Shown piece after piece: positions 37,136 through 46,328 of a stretch of 64,000 nt of DNA (position 1 is its first letter; each line of letters starts with the position of its first letter). The notes beneath the pieces are model-generated. The model had not been told where the DNA came from and searched no databases. It worked only from the letters and a program-made list of their open reading frames with translations. The DNA comes from Neorickettsia helminthoeca str. Oregon (GTDB lineage: Bacteria > Pseudomonadota > Alphaproteobacteria > Rickettsiales > Anaplasmataceae). The stretch lies in NCBI RefSeq assembly GCF_000632985.1, contig NZ_CP007481.1:620001-684000 (forward strand). The letters run 5' to 3'. The position numbers and the translations under genes are program-made.

Positions 37136-37855
37136 CTAGACCCCCTGGTAAAATCCCAATCCCCTTAACAGCACGCTCTCCAAGAAAAGAAATCTAATAA
37201 AGTCTCTTGATTGTTCGATTCCTCTACTGTCTACAATTGAAACCGTGTATTGAATCTTTGGATAAAGGTTACGTGGAATTTCGAATAATTTTTCTAATCC
37301 AGCACCCTCGTATTGAGTAGCAATGCTTCCAGGAAGTATGGCGAACGCACCACTCCTTATCGCTGTGTATCCCAAATTCTCGAAATTTCCTATTTCCACA
37401 TACCTATCTATCTTTAATTTTACCATAACATCTTTAATTATAGCTCCTATTTGACTATTCAAGTTCGGCACTATAAAAGTGGAGTGTTTCTTCGCAATTT
37501 TCAGGATAGTATTCAAGTTACCGCCCTTGCTAATCAGTTTTTCAACCCTACTGCCTCTAGCAAGACACAGGTACAATCTATCTGATGCAAAGTTTACCCC
37601 TCTGAGATTAGAGTTACTCTTCTTGTCGTGCACTGAAATCACAATATGCGCACCTTTTTCTGAACTCTTAAGCAACTCCTTGGACGCGCTGAAATCCGCA
37701 GTGATAATGATTGATTGTTCTTTCGCATATTCACGGATGATCTTCCTAACTGGGAGACTTAAACTACTATCCACAACGAGATGCAGATCTGATATCGAAA
37801 AACCTACGGAAGAATAAAACAGTATTAACAGAATGAAAAGCTTACGCATGATCAA
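37136..37855 (-). CDS. periplasmic substrate-binding protein, ModA-like
   Basis: 239 residues with a signal peptide (MIMRKLFILLILFYSSVGFS). The fold is that of type-2 periplasmic binding proteins: an opening LHLVVDSSLSLPVRKIIREY, a domain with GAHIVISVHDKK, a hinge, and the C-terminal SRDFIRFLFLESVLLRGLGF, which matches the ModA ending (A-x-x-F-x-x-F-L-x-S-x-x-x-q-x-x-l-x-x-x-G-F). Molybdate-ligand residues are not obvious, and no modB/modC or molybdoenzyme is nearby, so the ligand may differ. It is upstream of and directly abuts the small membrane protein gene. Confidence 0.6.
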   Translation of the reverse strand: MIMRKLFILLILFYSSVGFSISDLHLVVDSSLSLPVRKIIREYAKEQSIIITADFSASKELLKSSEKGAHIVISVHDKKSNSNLRGVNFASDRLYLCLARGSRVEKLISKGGNLNTILKIAKKHSTFIVPNLNSQIGAIIKDVMVKLKIDRYVEIGNFENLGYTAIRSGAFAILPGSIATQYEGAGLEKLFEIPRNLYPKIQYTVSIVDSRGIEQSRDFIRFLFLESVLLRGLGFYQGV

Positions 37856-38006
37856 AATTATAGGTAGCGAATCGGATTGATAACTACTCTAGTAGTATAT
37901 CCTTGGGTACAGTTTGCGAAATAGATGGGAATGATAAGACTATGACAGAGAAACATAAATTAAGAAACTGTTCATAGATTATCTACTGTGCTACTTAAAA
38001 AGCTAG

Positions 38007-38012
38007 TATAAT
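38007..38012 (+). promoter_or_regulatory. candidate -10 for gltA
   Basis: A perfect TATAAT 25 bases before the gltA ATG, with no convincing -35 at 16-18 bases. A GGAG ribosome site lies at about 38022. Confidence 0.4.
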
Positions 38013-38037
38013 ATAAGCTTACGGAGTATTAACGAAA

Positions 38038-39249
38038 ATGGACACTGACGAGGTCACGATAAAGATACAGGCTACGGTCAAAAGCAGTGGGGGCCCCAAT
38101 GGAATATTGATTTCTTCGGAGCCCAGAAGTTTTATCTACGATCCTGGTTATGTCTCCACGGCTTCGTGTAAATCTGAGATCACCTTCGTAGACGGTGAGG
38201 AGGGTGTACTCTTGTACAGAGGTTACCCTGTAGATGAACTTGCTACTCAATGCGATTTTCTTCGAGTCGTATACCTACTTCTGTATGGTGAACTCCCAGA
38301 CCCTGTCCGCGCAAAAGAATTCCGTACTTTGATTCAGAATTTTCCACAGCTTCCAGATTGCGTCCTCGAGAATATTTGCTCCTTTCCAAGGGATGCACAT
38401 CCCATGGTGATTCTGATTTCTGCTTTTGCAGCCCTGGCTTCTGCTCACCATGACTCTGACTTCGAGACGCACAAAGAAGTGCTAATCGCTAATGTGCCAA
38501 GACTTGTAGCATATATTTATAGATATATTACTTCTCAGGACTTCATACCGCCTGATGCATGCCTTTCCTACGTTGGGAACTTTTTTTATATGATGTTCGG
38601 GGAGAAAAAACCTGATTATGAAAGCATCTTAGATAAGATTCTGATTCTACATGCAGATCATGAGCAGAACGCTTCCACATCGACTGCTAGGATGGTTGTT
38701 TCTTCTGGTGCAAGCCCAATTGCTGCAGTCAGCGCTGCAACGGCTACGTTATGGGGTCCACTGCACGGCGGTGCAAATGAGAAAGTCCTGCACATGCTGG
38801 GAGAAATCGAAAAACAAGGTGGGAGCGTGGAGGAATTCATTGAGCGCGTCAAAAGAAAAGAAGAAAGACTAATGGGTTTCGGGCATAGGGTCTACAAGAA
38901 CTATGATCCCAGAGCGGTAATTCTGAAGAGTACGGCTCAGGATATTTTAAAGGGAAGTTCTTCTATTCTGAGTATCGCAAGCAAACTTGAAAGTATTGCT
39001 TCCAATGATGAGTATTTCATAAGTCGCAAGCTCTATCCGAATGTAGATTTCTACTCGGGAATAATACTCAATGCATTAGGGATTCCAACATATATGTTTA
39101 CACCTATCTTTGCTCTCGCAAGGACGTCTGGCTGGGTCGCCCAGATAAAAGAGTTCCTAAGTGACAAGGAGCAGAAAATCGCTAGACCTAGACAGATTTA
39201 TATAGGTAAACCCTTCAGGAAAGTTGCCTCACAGAGTGAAAAACTCTAG
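38038..39249 (+). CDS. gltA: citrate synthase
   Basis: Condenses acetyl-CoA and oxaloacetate, the entry step of the TCA cycle. Seen: SEITFVDGEEGVLLYRGYPV, HADHEQNASTSTARMVVSSG, GPLHGGANEKVL (catalytic histidine), MGFGHRVYKNYDPRA (second histidine) and NVDFYSGIILNALGIP (catalytic aspartate). 403 residues, a little short of the usual ~430. Type II, hexameric-type sequence. It is convergent with glmM; a hairpin follows its stop. Confidence 0.96.
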   Translation: MDTDEVTIKIQATVKSSGGPNGILISSEPRSFIYDPGYVSTASCKSEITFVDGEEGVLLYRGYPVDELATQCDFLRVVYLLLYGELPDPVRAKEFRTLIQNFPQLPDCVLENICSFPRDAHPMVILISAFAALASAHHDSDFETHKEVLIANVPRLVAYIYRYITSQDFIPPDACLSYVGNFFYMMFGEKKPDYESILDKILILHADHEQNASTSTARMVVSSGASPIAAVSAATATLWGPLHGGANEKVLHMLGEIEKQGGSVEEFIERVKRKEERLMGFGHRVYKNYDPRAVILKSTAQDILKGSSSILSIASKLESIASNDEYFISRKLYPNVDFYSGIILNALGIPTYMFTPIFALARTSGWVAQIKEFLSDKEQKIARPRQIYIGKPFRKVASQSEKL

Positions 39250-39258
39250 CACACAAGA

Positions 39259-39281
39259 GGATGGAATTTCATCCATATTTT
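39259..39281 (+). terminator. terminator after gltA
   Basis: GGATG, a six-base GAATTT that can add one G-T pair, CATCC (39270-39274), then ATATTTT, starting ten bases after the gltA stop. It is short but placed as expected between convergent genes. A second hairpin-forming stretch, GCCGG-CCACA-CCGGC, lies near 39317. Confidence 0.45.
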
Positions 39282-39340
39282 CCCGGATACGCTTATTGAG
39301 TGTTACATGGTTCAGGCCGGCCACACCGGCGTAGCGAAAA

Positions 39341-40660
39341 CTAAGAAGTTCTACTGGTAATCTCAACCAGATCTTGCACTATTGCTTCTATTCTTGAGAT
39401 GTTCGAACCCTCACCGATGATTCGGATCACGTTCTCAGTTCCTGATTTTCTCAACACGATTCTCTCGTCCCCAATGACATTTTTGCTGATATATTGTTCA
39501 GCAGCAACCAGCTTCAGGTGACCATCAGAAGAACCAAGATCAACATTTCTAAGAATCCTGGGAATAGGAGTAAAGTTCGCTGTGATCTCACTAGCTGAAG
39601 CTCCATCAATCACCATCAAGTGGAGCAATTGTAGAGCAGCAATGAGTCCATCGCTCGTATTGACGTAGTCCCTTATTATTATGTGGCCGGAAGGCTCCCC
39701 ACCTAAGTTAGCACCGGTTTCTATCATTCGTTTTAGGACCTCTCTATCCCCCACATTACTTCTGACCGTCCTCAAACCAAGACCATGAAGAAAATTCTCA
39801 AGAGCCATCGAACTCGCAACCGTAAGGACAACAGTGCCACTACTCAACCTACCCAGTCGTAGAAAAAGTCTAACAATACTGGCAATAAGCTGGTCTCCAT
39901 CAATGACATTGCCATTTTCATCAGCGACTACTAAGCGATCACCATCTCCATCGAATGCAATTCCGATGTGTGCCTTCTCCCGTTTTACACGCTCCTGCAT
40001 TCCCTGCGTGTGCATAGTACCACAGTCTAAGTTGATATTATTTCCGTTCGGAGCATTGTTTATAGTCACGACTTCCGCACCGAGTTCCCAGAAGACACTT
40101 TCAGCAATCTTATACATAGATCCATTTGCACAATCCAGGAGAATCTTAATACCCTTAAGAGATAGATCTGAAGGAAATGCACGCTTTATGAATTCCAGAT
40201 ATCTACCAGTGACATCATCTAGTCGTTTTGCCTTACCGAAAGACTCATTTGTCGTATTGATTTTCTTATGAAAGTTTTCCTCTATGAAGGACTCGTCATC
40301 CGTGGATATTTTAAGCCCCCTATGATCGAAGAACTTGATTCCATTATCACGGAACTCATTATGAGAAGCTGATATCATAACTCCAAATGCGCACCTCAAG
40401 GATACCGTCAACATGGAGACACACGGCGTAGGGACCGGTCCAACGATGATGGCATTCATTCCGAGTGAGAGCAATCCAGCAACAAAACAGGACTCAAATA
40501 CATATCCAGAGAGTCTAGTATCTTTCCCGATGATTGCGGTATTTCCGTAATTCCTGAACCTCAGAGCTGCTAGTTTCGCTACTTGCAAGACACTCTCAGC
40601 GCTCATTGGAAAAGCATTAGCCCTACCTCTGATGCCATCAGTACCGAATAATTTTACCAT
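39341..40660 (-). CDS. glmM: phosphoglucosamine mutase
   Basis: Converts glucosamine-6-phosphate to glucosamine-1-phosphate for UDP-GlcNAc, needed for peptidoglycan or lipid A. Seen: KLFGTDGIRGRAN, the phosphoserine loop GVMISASHNEFRDNGIKFF (S99), metal loop AFDGDGDRLVVADENG, substrate loop GGEPSGHIII and phosphate site RKSGTENVIRIIGEG. 439 residues, normal. It sits in glmM-surA-like-eno on minus; the start is one base from the preceding gene's stop. Confidence 0.95.
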   Translation of the reverse strand: MVKLFGTDGIRGRANAFPMSAESVLQVAKLAALRFRNYGNTAIIGKDTRLSGYVFESCFVAGLLSLGMNAIIVGPVPTPCVSMLTVSLRCAFGVMISASHNEFRDNGIKFFDHRGLKISTDDESFIEENFHKKINTTNESFGKAKRLDDVTGRYLEFIKRAFPSDLSLKGIKILLDCANGSMYKIAESVFWELGAEVVTINNAPNGNNINLDCGTMHTQGMQERVKREKAHIGIAFDGDGDRLVVADENGNVIDGDQLIASIVRLFLRLGRLSSGTVVLTVASSMALENFLHGLGLRTVRSNVGDREVLKRMIETGANLGGEPSGHIIIRDYVNTSDGLIAALQLLHLMVIDGASASEITANFTPIPRILRNVDLGSSDGHLKLVAAEQYISKNVIGDERIVLRKSGTENVIRIIGEGSNISRIEAIVQDLVEITSRTS

Positions 40661-40661
40661 T

Positions 40662-41576
40662 TCAATATTTCACGACACGAATATTTTCATGTAGATCAGC
40701 ACTGAACTTCTTTATCTCTTTCTCTAACTTAGCTGGATATATGAGCTCTACAAGCCTACTGTGCAAATCACTCATATCTAGATGAATTAGCAGTATAAGG
40801 TTGTTCTTTTTTATTTCTATACTTCCAGTGGAAAGGAATAATTTTTTTCGTTCTCCAGGAGCCAAATCCGAAAGTTTTCTGAAAAACATCGATTTATAAA
40901 ATCCAACGACTTTCGACTTCTCAGATATCTCACCCTTGTAGTCAAGATCTAGAATCAGTTCGTTTTCCTTATCCGCAACCAGAAATCGACTTCCCTCTAT
41001 TGGATCAGAAATTTTTCCTACAGGGAGCTTGGAGATCGTTTTCTTGATCTCTGGAGCTAGCTCATCTAGCTTCATCCAACCTAGATCTTTCCGACTGCTG
41101 CCATCAGCATCGATCTTGGTTAGCTTGACGGTATTTTTATTCCTTAGCAAGCTACGTTTCATGTTGAGCAAGTCTTCCTGACTAATTTGAATCCTCGGCT
41201 TAATAACTTGTTCAACCACTTCAGCGAAAAGAACTTGTTTCTTCAGACAATCCCTAAAAAGTTCTGTGAGGCTCGTTTCCTTCACACCTAGACTTTTGAG
41301 TCTATTGATAGCAGCATCGTACTTTTGCTGGGAGAATCGGATTCCGACTTTTTGTGCGTACTGGTTATACAGTTCTAGATCTATCATTTCCTGGAGAGCA
41401 GCCTTATATGAGGTAGCAGTCTTTCCACCAAGCATCCCAAGGATCTCCTGATAATCACGTACATCCTGATTTGAGATAGTGACATTTCCAACAAGCGCAG
41501 CAGCCTTGACTTCCAGTGAATGACATGGTGCGAAACACAAGAAACAGAATATGATGAGATATCTTAGTTTAGTCAT
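40662..41576 (-). CDS. SurA-like periplasmic chaperone with a shrunken parvulin domain
   Basis: 304 residues: signal peptide (about 1-20, LRYLIIFCFLCFAPCHS), a SurA-N-type helical domain (AALVGNVTISNQDVRDYQEI, LQEMIDLELYNQYAQKVGI, typical of SurA and related PPIases) and a short parvulin-like piece at 150-205 with DLGWMKLDELAPEIKKTISK and VGKISDPI (family D-L-G-W-f...G-x-I-S-x-P-i). The H-I-L-I start of the parvulin fold and its catalytic histidines are not visible, so isomerase activity is unlikely. It would help outer-membrane proteins reach BamA. It is co-directional with eno and glmM at one-base spacing. A surA symbol is withheld because of divergence. Confidence 0.7.
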   Translation of the reverse strand: MTKLRYLIIFCFLCFAPCHSLEVKAAALVGNVTISNQDVRDYQEILGMLGGKTATSYKAALQEMIDLELYNQYAQKVGIRFSQQKYDAAINRLKSLGVKETSLTELFRDCLKKQVLFAEVVEQVIKPRIQISQEDLLNMKRSLLRNKNTVKLTKIDADGSSRKDLGWMKLDELAPEIKKTISKLPVGKISDPIEGSRFLVADKENELILDLDYKGEISEKSKVVGFYKSMFFRKLSDLAPGERKKLFLSTGSIEIKKNNLILLIHLDMSDLHSRLVELIYPAKLEKEIKKFSADLHENIRVVKY

Positions 41577-41577
41577 T

Positions 41578-42825
41578 TTACGATAACATTTCCTCTATAC
41601 GGAGCACTTCATTATATTTTGCTACCCTCTCAGAGCGGCTCAAGGAACCAGCTTTCAAGAAGGTACCACCACCACAAGCAACAGCCAGATGCGCTATTGA
41701 TACATCCTCAGTTTCACCGGAACGATGCGAAATCACAACCTTGTAACCGTTTTCCTGAGCTAATTTTATAGTTTTAACTGTTTCTGTGATTGTACCAATC
41801 TGATTAATCTTAATTAGTACCGCATTTGCAACACCATCTGCGATACCTCTAGAGAGTATTTCAGAGTTCGTAGCGAATACGTCATCACCTACGATATTCA
41901 TTTTCTCAGATAGCTTGCTTGTTACTTTCTGCCAAGCCTGCCAGTCACTTTCGGAGACAGGATCCTCAATCGAAATAATCCCATATTTTGCTGCTACACC
42001 ACTGTAGAAAGCGATAATTCCATCCGTGTCCATGACTTTCCCATCAATGTTATAAGCTCCATTTTCGAAAAACGTTGATGCAGCAGCATCCAGAGCTATT
42101 TTCACATACTCGGCGTCGTTCGCGATGGCCTCCCGAATGAGTACCAACACCTCCTCAGTATTAGAAAGATCAGGAGCAAAACCTCCCTCATCACCTACAT
42201 TGATACTCTTTCCGTGTTGCTGGAGCAAGCATTTCAATCTGTGAAAGATTTCTGCTGCCTTCTCCATACTTTCCCTGAAAGTCGGTAGACCAACTGGGCA
42301 AATCATAAACTCCTGGATAGCGAGTCGATTATCAGCATGCATCCCACCATTTATGACATTCAGCATTGGAGTAGGTGGATAATAGGTGAAATCACCCTTA
42401 CCACCGCAAATCAGTGAATTGAAGAGACTGCAAAGCGGGACTTCCATTACCTTCGCGTGAGCTTTGGAGACTGCAAGCGATACGGCAGTAAGAGCATTTC
42501 CGCCAAGCCTGGACTTATTTGGTGTGCCATCCAATTCAATCATTAGCTGGTCTATAGCGGACTGATCTTCGATGCTCTTACCCTCAAGTGCGGGCGCAAT
42601 GACATCTCTGATGTTCACTATCGCCTTCAACAACCCTCTTCCCGCGAGTCGGCCCTCATCACAATCTATGAGCTCACACGCTTCCAAAGACCCTTTGGAA
42701 GCTCCAGAAGGAGCTATCGCCCTCCCAATCCTACCATCACTCGTAATGACCTCAACCTCGAGCGCGGGACAGCCTCTACTATTAAACACCTCACGAGCTT
42801 TGATCTCTCTTATGCAGTACACCAC
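41578..42825 (-). CDS. eno: enolase
   Basis: Interconverts 2-phosphoglycerate and phosphoenolpyruvate. Seen: AREVFNSRGCPALEVEV, GASKGSLEACEL, NVGDEGGFAPDL (catalytic glutamate region), SIEDPVSESDW, LIKINQIGTITET (catalytic lysine) and SHRSGETED. 415 residues, about ten short of most enolases. The first gene of eno-surA-like-glmM; divergent from ppa across 73 bases. Confidence 0.96.
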   Translation of the reverse strand: MVYCIREIKAREVFNSRGCPALEVEVITSDGRIGRAIAPSGASKGSLEACELIDCDEGRLAGRGLLKAIVNIRDVIAPALEGKSIEDQSAIDQLMIELDGTPNKSRLGGNALTAVSLAVSKAHAKVMEVPLCSLFNSLICGGKGDFTYYPPTPMLNVINGGMHADNRLAIQEFMICPVGLPTFRESMEKAAEIFHRLKCLLQQHGKSINVGDEGGFAPDLSNTEEVLVLIREAIANDAEYVKIALDAAASTFFENGAYNIDGKVMDTDGIIAFYSGVAAKYGIISIEDPVSESDWQAWQKVTSKLSEKMNIVGDDVFATNSEILSRGIADGVANAVLIKINQIGTITETVKTIKLAQENGYKVVISHRSGETEDVSIAHLAVACGGGTFLKAGSLSRSERVAKYNEVLRIEEMLS

Positions 42826-42898
42826 CGAGAATCCTGAATTACACTTGTTTGTTTTGCTTATTTCTGCTAAGCAGTATTTTATCAGTTTACAGAAGAAT

Positions 42899-43420
42899 AT
42901 GGAACATTACACTCACATCAAACAGCCGCAAGACTTTCCTAGGGAAGTAAATGTCATTGTGGAAATCCCATCTGGTAGCAGTGGTGTGAAGTATGAGATT
43001 GGACGTGGTGGCATTTTACATGTCGATCGCTTTATACCGGTGAGCATGTATTATCCGTGTAACTACGCGTTCATTCCGAACACATTAGGTGGGGATGGAG
43101 ATCCTCTAGATGTCTTGGTAGTGACTCGTGCACCTTTGATGCCGGGTTCTCTCATTCAGGTGAGGATGGTGGGGGCATTTGTCATGAGAGACGAAAAAGG
43201 TGAAGACGAGAAATTACTTGCGGTCCCAGCCTCAAAGGTTGATCCTTACTATAGTAATATAACTGCTCATACAGACTTTCCTGAAATATTCCTGAAGCAG
43301 ATTGAGCACTTCTTTGAACATTACAAAGACCTTGAAAGTGGAAAATTCGTTGAAGTTGTAGGTTGGAGCGGTCCTGACGCTGCTCAGAAATTAGTCACGG
43401 ATTCTGTGAAGAGTTGGTGA
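42899..43420 (+). CDS. ppa: inorganic pyrophosphatase
   Basis: Hydrolyses pyrophosphate. Seen: VNVIVEIPSGSSGVKYEIG, MYYPCNYAFIPNTLGGDGDPLDVLVV (metal aspartates) and EDEKLLAVPASKVDPYY. ATG 42899 (MEHYTHIKQP) gives 173 residues, the family size. The open frame continues upstream to 42572 but that part is antisense to eno and has no pyrophosphatase counterpart. Confidence 0.96.
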   Translation: MEHYTHIKQPQDFPREVNVIVEIPSGSSGVKYEIGRGGILHVDRFIPVSMYYPCNYAFIPNTLGGDGDPLDVLVVTRAPLMPGSLIQVRMVGAFVMRDEKGEDEKLLAVPASKVDPYYSNITAHTDFPEIFLKQIEHFFEHYKDLESGKFVEVVGWSGPDAAQKLVTDSVKSW

Positions 43421-43523
43421 GATGATATCTCAGCTGTCCCTATTTGGATGTCCAGCTTTAGTATCACGATCTCCTCTGTGCACGTTGGTTTCTGTACCTA
43501 GTGGAAACTCTTTTGAGTGAATA

Positions 43524-45230
43524 TTGCTCATGAGCTTTCATGACTCTGATAGGAGGATTTTCGTCTTAGGGGGGATTGGGCTGATCGGTGCGATCGCTGT
43601 ATCTGGGAGATTTTTCAAGCTTCAGATACTGGAGAATGAGAAATACAAGCTGTTATCGGATCAGAACAGGATACGCACTGTGCTTGTCCACGGTCCTCGA
43701 AGGATCGTCGTCGACTGCGATAGAATCGAAATCGCCGGAAACAAAAAGATATACAATATAACATGCACTCCATCCGAAATAATGGATAAGGCATACATCT
43801 TAGAGTGGCTGACACAGGTATTCGACCTCTCCGAATCTGAAACAGCCGCACTCAGAAATAAAATCCATGGCACTGAAACATTCATTATCAAGACACCATT
43901 AGGATGGCAAGAAATTAGCTTATTAGAGTTCAAGTCAAATCAGCTGCAAGGAATAAGAATCAATAAGGAATACTTCCGTACTTATCCATTAGGAGCAGCG
44001 ATGGCGCACATCATAGGCTACACAGTCTACGACTCCAAAGAAAAGAAATGTAAGGGCATCATAGGTTTGGAGAAATTATATGAATCAAGTATTCAAAGAG
44101 ACGCCGAGATTATAAAGAAAGAAGTAGATTCGAGAGAGAGATATAGGAGGGAATTAGAGCGTTCGAGAATAAGTAATCCAGATATCGAGTTCAAAGTATC
44201 TATGTCCGCAAAACTACATGAATTTATTTATGAACTCATCTCCAGACACAGGGCAGCTGTGTGCATCATGGAAATACCATCAGGGAAAATCAGAGCAATG
44301 GTGAGTTCACCATCATACGACAACAATATTTTCTCCAGCGGAATAATTTCCCAAAAACAATGGGCAGATCTCAATACCGATCCAAATAAACCACTTTTAA
44401 ATAGGACAATCTCAGCAACCTTCCAACCCGCGTCTACTTTCAAGCCAATTGTCGGACTCGCAGCATTAGAAAGTAAAATTATCGATGAAGAGTATACTAT
44501 CAATTGCACTGGTTCGATAAAGATAGGAAATAGAAAATTCCATTGCTGGAAAAGATTCGGGCATGGGAAAGTTAATCTTACAAGGGCAATAGCTGAGTCG
44601 TGCAACGTATACTTTTACAAGATAGGGCGCAAAATCAGTGCAGAGGAGATCATTGGTTTTGCTGAAAGATTTGGTCTCGGGACACAGACTTTCACAAATA
44701 TGAAAGAAGAAAGATATGGTATTCTTCCGGACATGGAATGGCGTAATAAGTACCTAACTCAACCTCTAGGACGAGGAGATATAATCAATATTTCAATAGG
44801 CCACGGATATCTATCAGCGACTCCGATACAGCTCGCAGTGATGGCAGCAAGACTCGCAACAGGAAGACAGATTCTACCTACTTTCGATGATACTGCCAGC
44901 GAAATATTTCCGCAGATAAACATAAATCATGAACATTTAGCTACGGTAAGACGAGGCATGCTCAATACATTCAGCAACACGGGGACGTGTAGAAATTTCA
45001 CATCCGAAATGGGTAAGATATCAGGAAAGACAGGTACGGGTCAGATTAGGGGCAGGATGAATGAGGATCACTTCTATAGAGGATCCAACTCCCTTTTTAT
45101 TGGATATACAACTAATGTGCAAGACACAAATCATGCTATTTCTGTGGTGATAGAAAAAGCTGAAGATATATCTGCATCCTCAGTGGCCGTCAAAGCACTT
45201 AGATATATGGACAAGAGGAGCCAGCCATGA
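43524..45230 (+). CDS. mrdA: penicillin-binding protein 2 (class B transpeptidase)
   Basis: Cross-links peptidoglycan in the elongation complex. An N-terminal membrane span (13-29) is followed by a dimerisation domain and the transpeptidase motifs S304-T-F-K307 in FQPASTFKPIVG, S359-C-N361 in AESCNVYFYKIG, and K502-T-G504 in SGKTGTGQ. 568 residues. The usual R-G-x-I-x-D-R-N-G box is decayed to GPRRIVVDCDRIEIAGN. ATG 43524 or ATG 43530 may start it. The stop overlaps a small gene by four bases (ATGA). MreB and MreC, its partners in rod-type growth, are at 48519 and 63649. Confidence 0.94.
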   Translation: MLMSFHDSDRRIFVLGGIGLIGAIAVSGRFFKLQILENEKYKLLSDQNRIRTVLVHGPRRIVVDCDRIEIAGNKKIYNITCTPSEIMDKAYILEWLTQVFDLSESETAALRNKIHGTETFIIKTPLGWQEISLLEFKSNQLQGIRINKEYFRTYPLGAAMAHIIGYTVYDSKEKKCKGIIGLEKLYESSIQRDAEIIKKEVDSRERYRRELERSRISNPDIEFKVSMSAKLHEFIYELISRHRAAVCIMEIPSGKIRAMVSSPSYDNNIFSSGIISQKQWADLNTDPNKPLLNRTISATFQPASTFKPIVGLAALESKIIDEEYTINCTGSIKIGNRKFHCWKRFGHGKVNLTRAIAESCNVYFYKIGRKISAEEIIGFAERFGLGTQTFTNMKEERYGILPDMEWRNKYLTQPLGRGDIINISIGHGYLSATPIQLAVMAARLATGRQILPTFDDTASEIFPQININHEHLATVRRGMLNTFSNTGTCRNFTSEMGKISGKTGTGQIRGRMNEDHFYRGSNSLFIGYTTNVQDTNHAISVVIEKAEDISASSVAVKALRYMDKRSQP

Positions 45231-45385
45231 GGGCTATTAATAAGGATTTTCACGATCTCAGGAAGCCACTTTTGGATCCAGCAGTTTGGGTTTACTGCTG
45301 TTGGTTATTGAAAGCAGTAATCCTTAATAGGATTGCAATCCCAGCTAGTGAAGAGCGATACAAGGATCATCGTTCCTCACAGTAA
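45227..45385 (+). CDS. small hypothetical membrane protein, 52 residues
   Basis: ATG 45227 overlaps the mrdA stop in the classic ATGA coupling, and the frame runs to TAA 45383-45385, one base before the convergent exonuclease gene, filling the gap exactly. The translation has one hydrophobic stretch (PAVWVYCCWLLKAVIL) and a charged tail (NRIAIPASEERYKDHRSSQ). No family recognised; it could be a short membrane protein or the remains of a longer one. Coding is supported by position and coupling, not by homology. Confidence 0.55.
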   Translation: MRAINKDFHDLRKPLLDPAVWVYCCWLLKAVILNRIAIPASEERYKDHRSSQ

Positions 45386-46207
45386 TTACTTGAAATGTAA
45401 TACTGGACTTCTATCTAATAGCTGTAGGAATTCCCGATAACTTGGATTTTTATCCAGATTCTCATTTAGGTAAAATTGCAATTCATTCAGATTGCGCGTA
45501 TAGCTGTCAGACGAAATCCTTCCTTGGTGTCTGAGCATAATGAGGTAGATCATATATGTATTCAGCACATCTATCTCGCAGTAATATTTGATCTCATTTA
45601 TTTTACCCTGGTCGTACATGGATACTACATTTGCGCCGTCGATACCAAGCTTCCCCGGAAGCCCGAATGCGACACAAAGCTCACTCATTTTCATCCTAGC
45701 TGAACTTCCATAGTCAGAAAGCACCTCGATAAGATCAGTGTGCCAATCTGCGCTATATCTGTTATTGTAATTGCTCCATTTATCCCCTGAGTAGTAAAAA
45801 TCCCTTGCAACGATCCCGTAACGCATAGCTTTATACTTCAGAACTGATAGATCGAAGGCTCTACCATTGTAGGAAACCAATCTAGGAAGCGATTTGCAAA
45901 CATGATCGAAAAAAAACTGAACCAATTCCTTTTCGGCATAGGATTCAATATCCCCGGATGCAATTTTTTTCAGTTCAAGGAACTCATAACCATTTTTCAC
46001 TGCCAAAGTTGCCTTAAGCAATGAGACAACTATCACCTTATGGAAAGGCTGTCTAAGAAAAGGATTTTTACCATCAGTGATTCTCAGATGATAATCTTCC
46101 ATCGCACTCCTCATTTCATCAAGATTGTCGCTCTTGCAACCGGTGAGTGCAGCACAGAGGTCAGTATCGGGAATAGTCTCTACGTCAAATACGACAACGG
46201 AATCCAT
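45386..46207 (-). CDS. predicted 3'-5' exonuclease, PolB-exonuclease-like
   Basis: DEDD-type nuclease of the family related to the proofreading domain of DNA polymerase B (DNA_pol_B_exo2 type). Seen: Exo I VVFDVETIPDTD, Exo II LVSYNGRAFDLSVLKYKAM, and Exo III-like YYCEIDVLNTYMIYL, plus SADWHTDLIEVLSDYG. 273 residues, typical. Role in DNA repair is inferred from the family. It is convergent with the small gene after mrdA. Confidence 0.88.
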   Translation of the reverse strand: MDSVVVFDVETIPDTDLCAALTGCKSDNLDEMRSAMEDYHLRITDGKNPFLRQPFHKVIVVSLLKATLAVKNGYEFLELKKIASGDIESYAEKELVQFFFDHVCKSLPRLVSYNGRAFDLSVLKYKAMRYGIVARDFYYSGDKWSNYNNRYSADWHTDLIEVLSDYGSSARMKMSELCVAFGLPGKLGIDGANVVSMYDQGKINEIKYYCEIDVLNTYMIYLIMLRHQGRISSDSYTRNLNELQFYLNENLDKNPSYREFLQLLDRSPVLHFK

Positions 46208-46328
46208 AACTTCTTACCTTAAAAGGAAACTACTACATCACTAGATGGATCAACTTTCTAGCGCTTCTTATTTTTGGGGTGTCCAAACGCGCTCACACTG
46301 AAATAACAAATCAGAAAATAACGACCAC

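Noticed and set aside
42572-42898. Upstream extension of the ppa frame by 109 codons.
   Set aside because: It is antisense to enolase and has no pyrophosphatase similarity; ATG 42899 gives the family length.
45279-45300. CAGCAGT...ACTGCTG hairpin after mrdA, considered as a terminator.
   Set aside because: It lies inside the coupled 52-residue frame and is not followed by a T-run.
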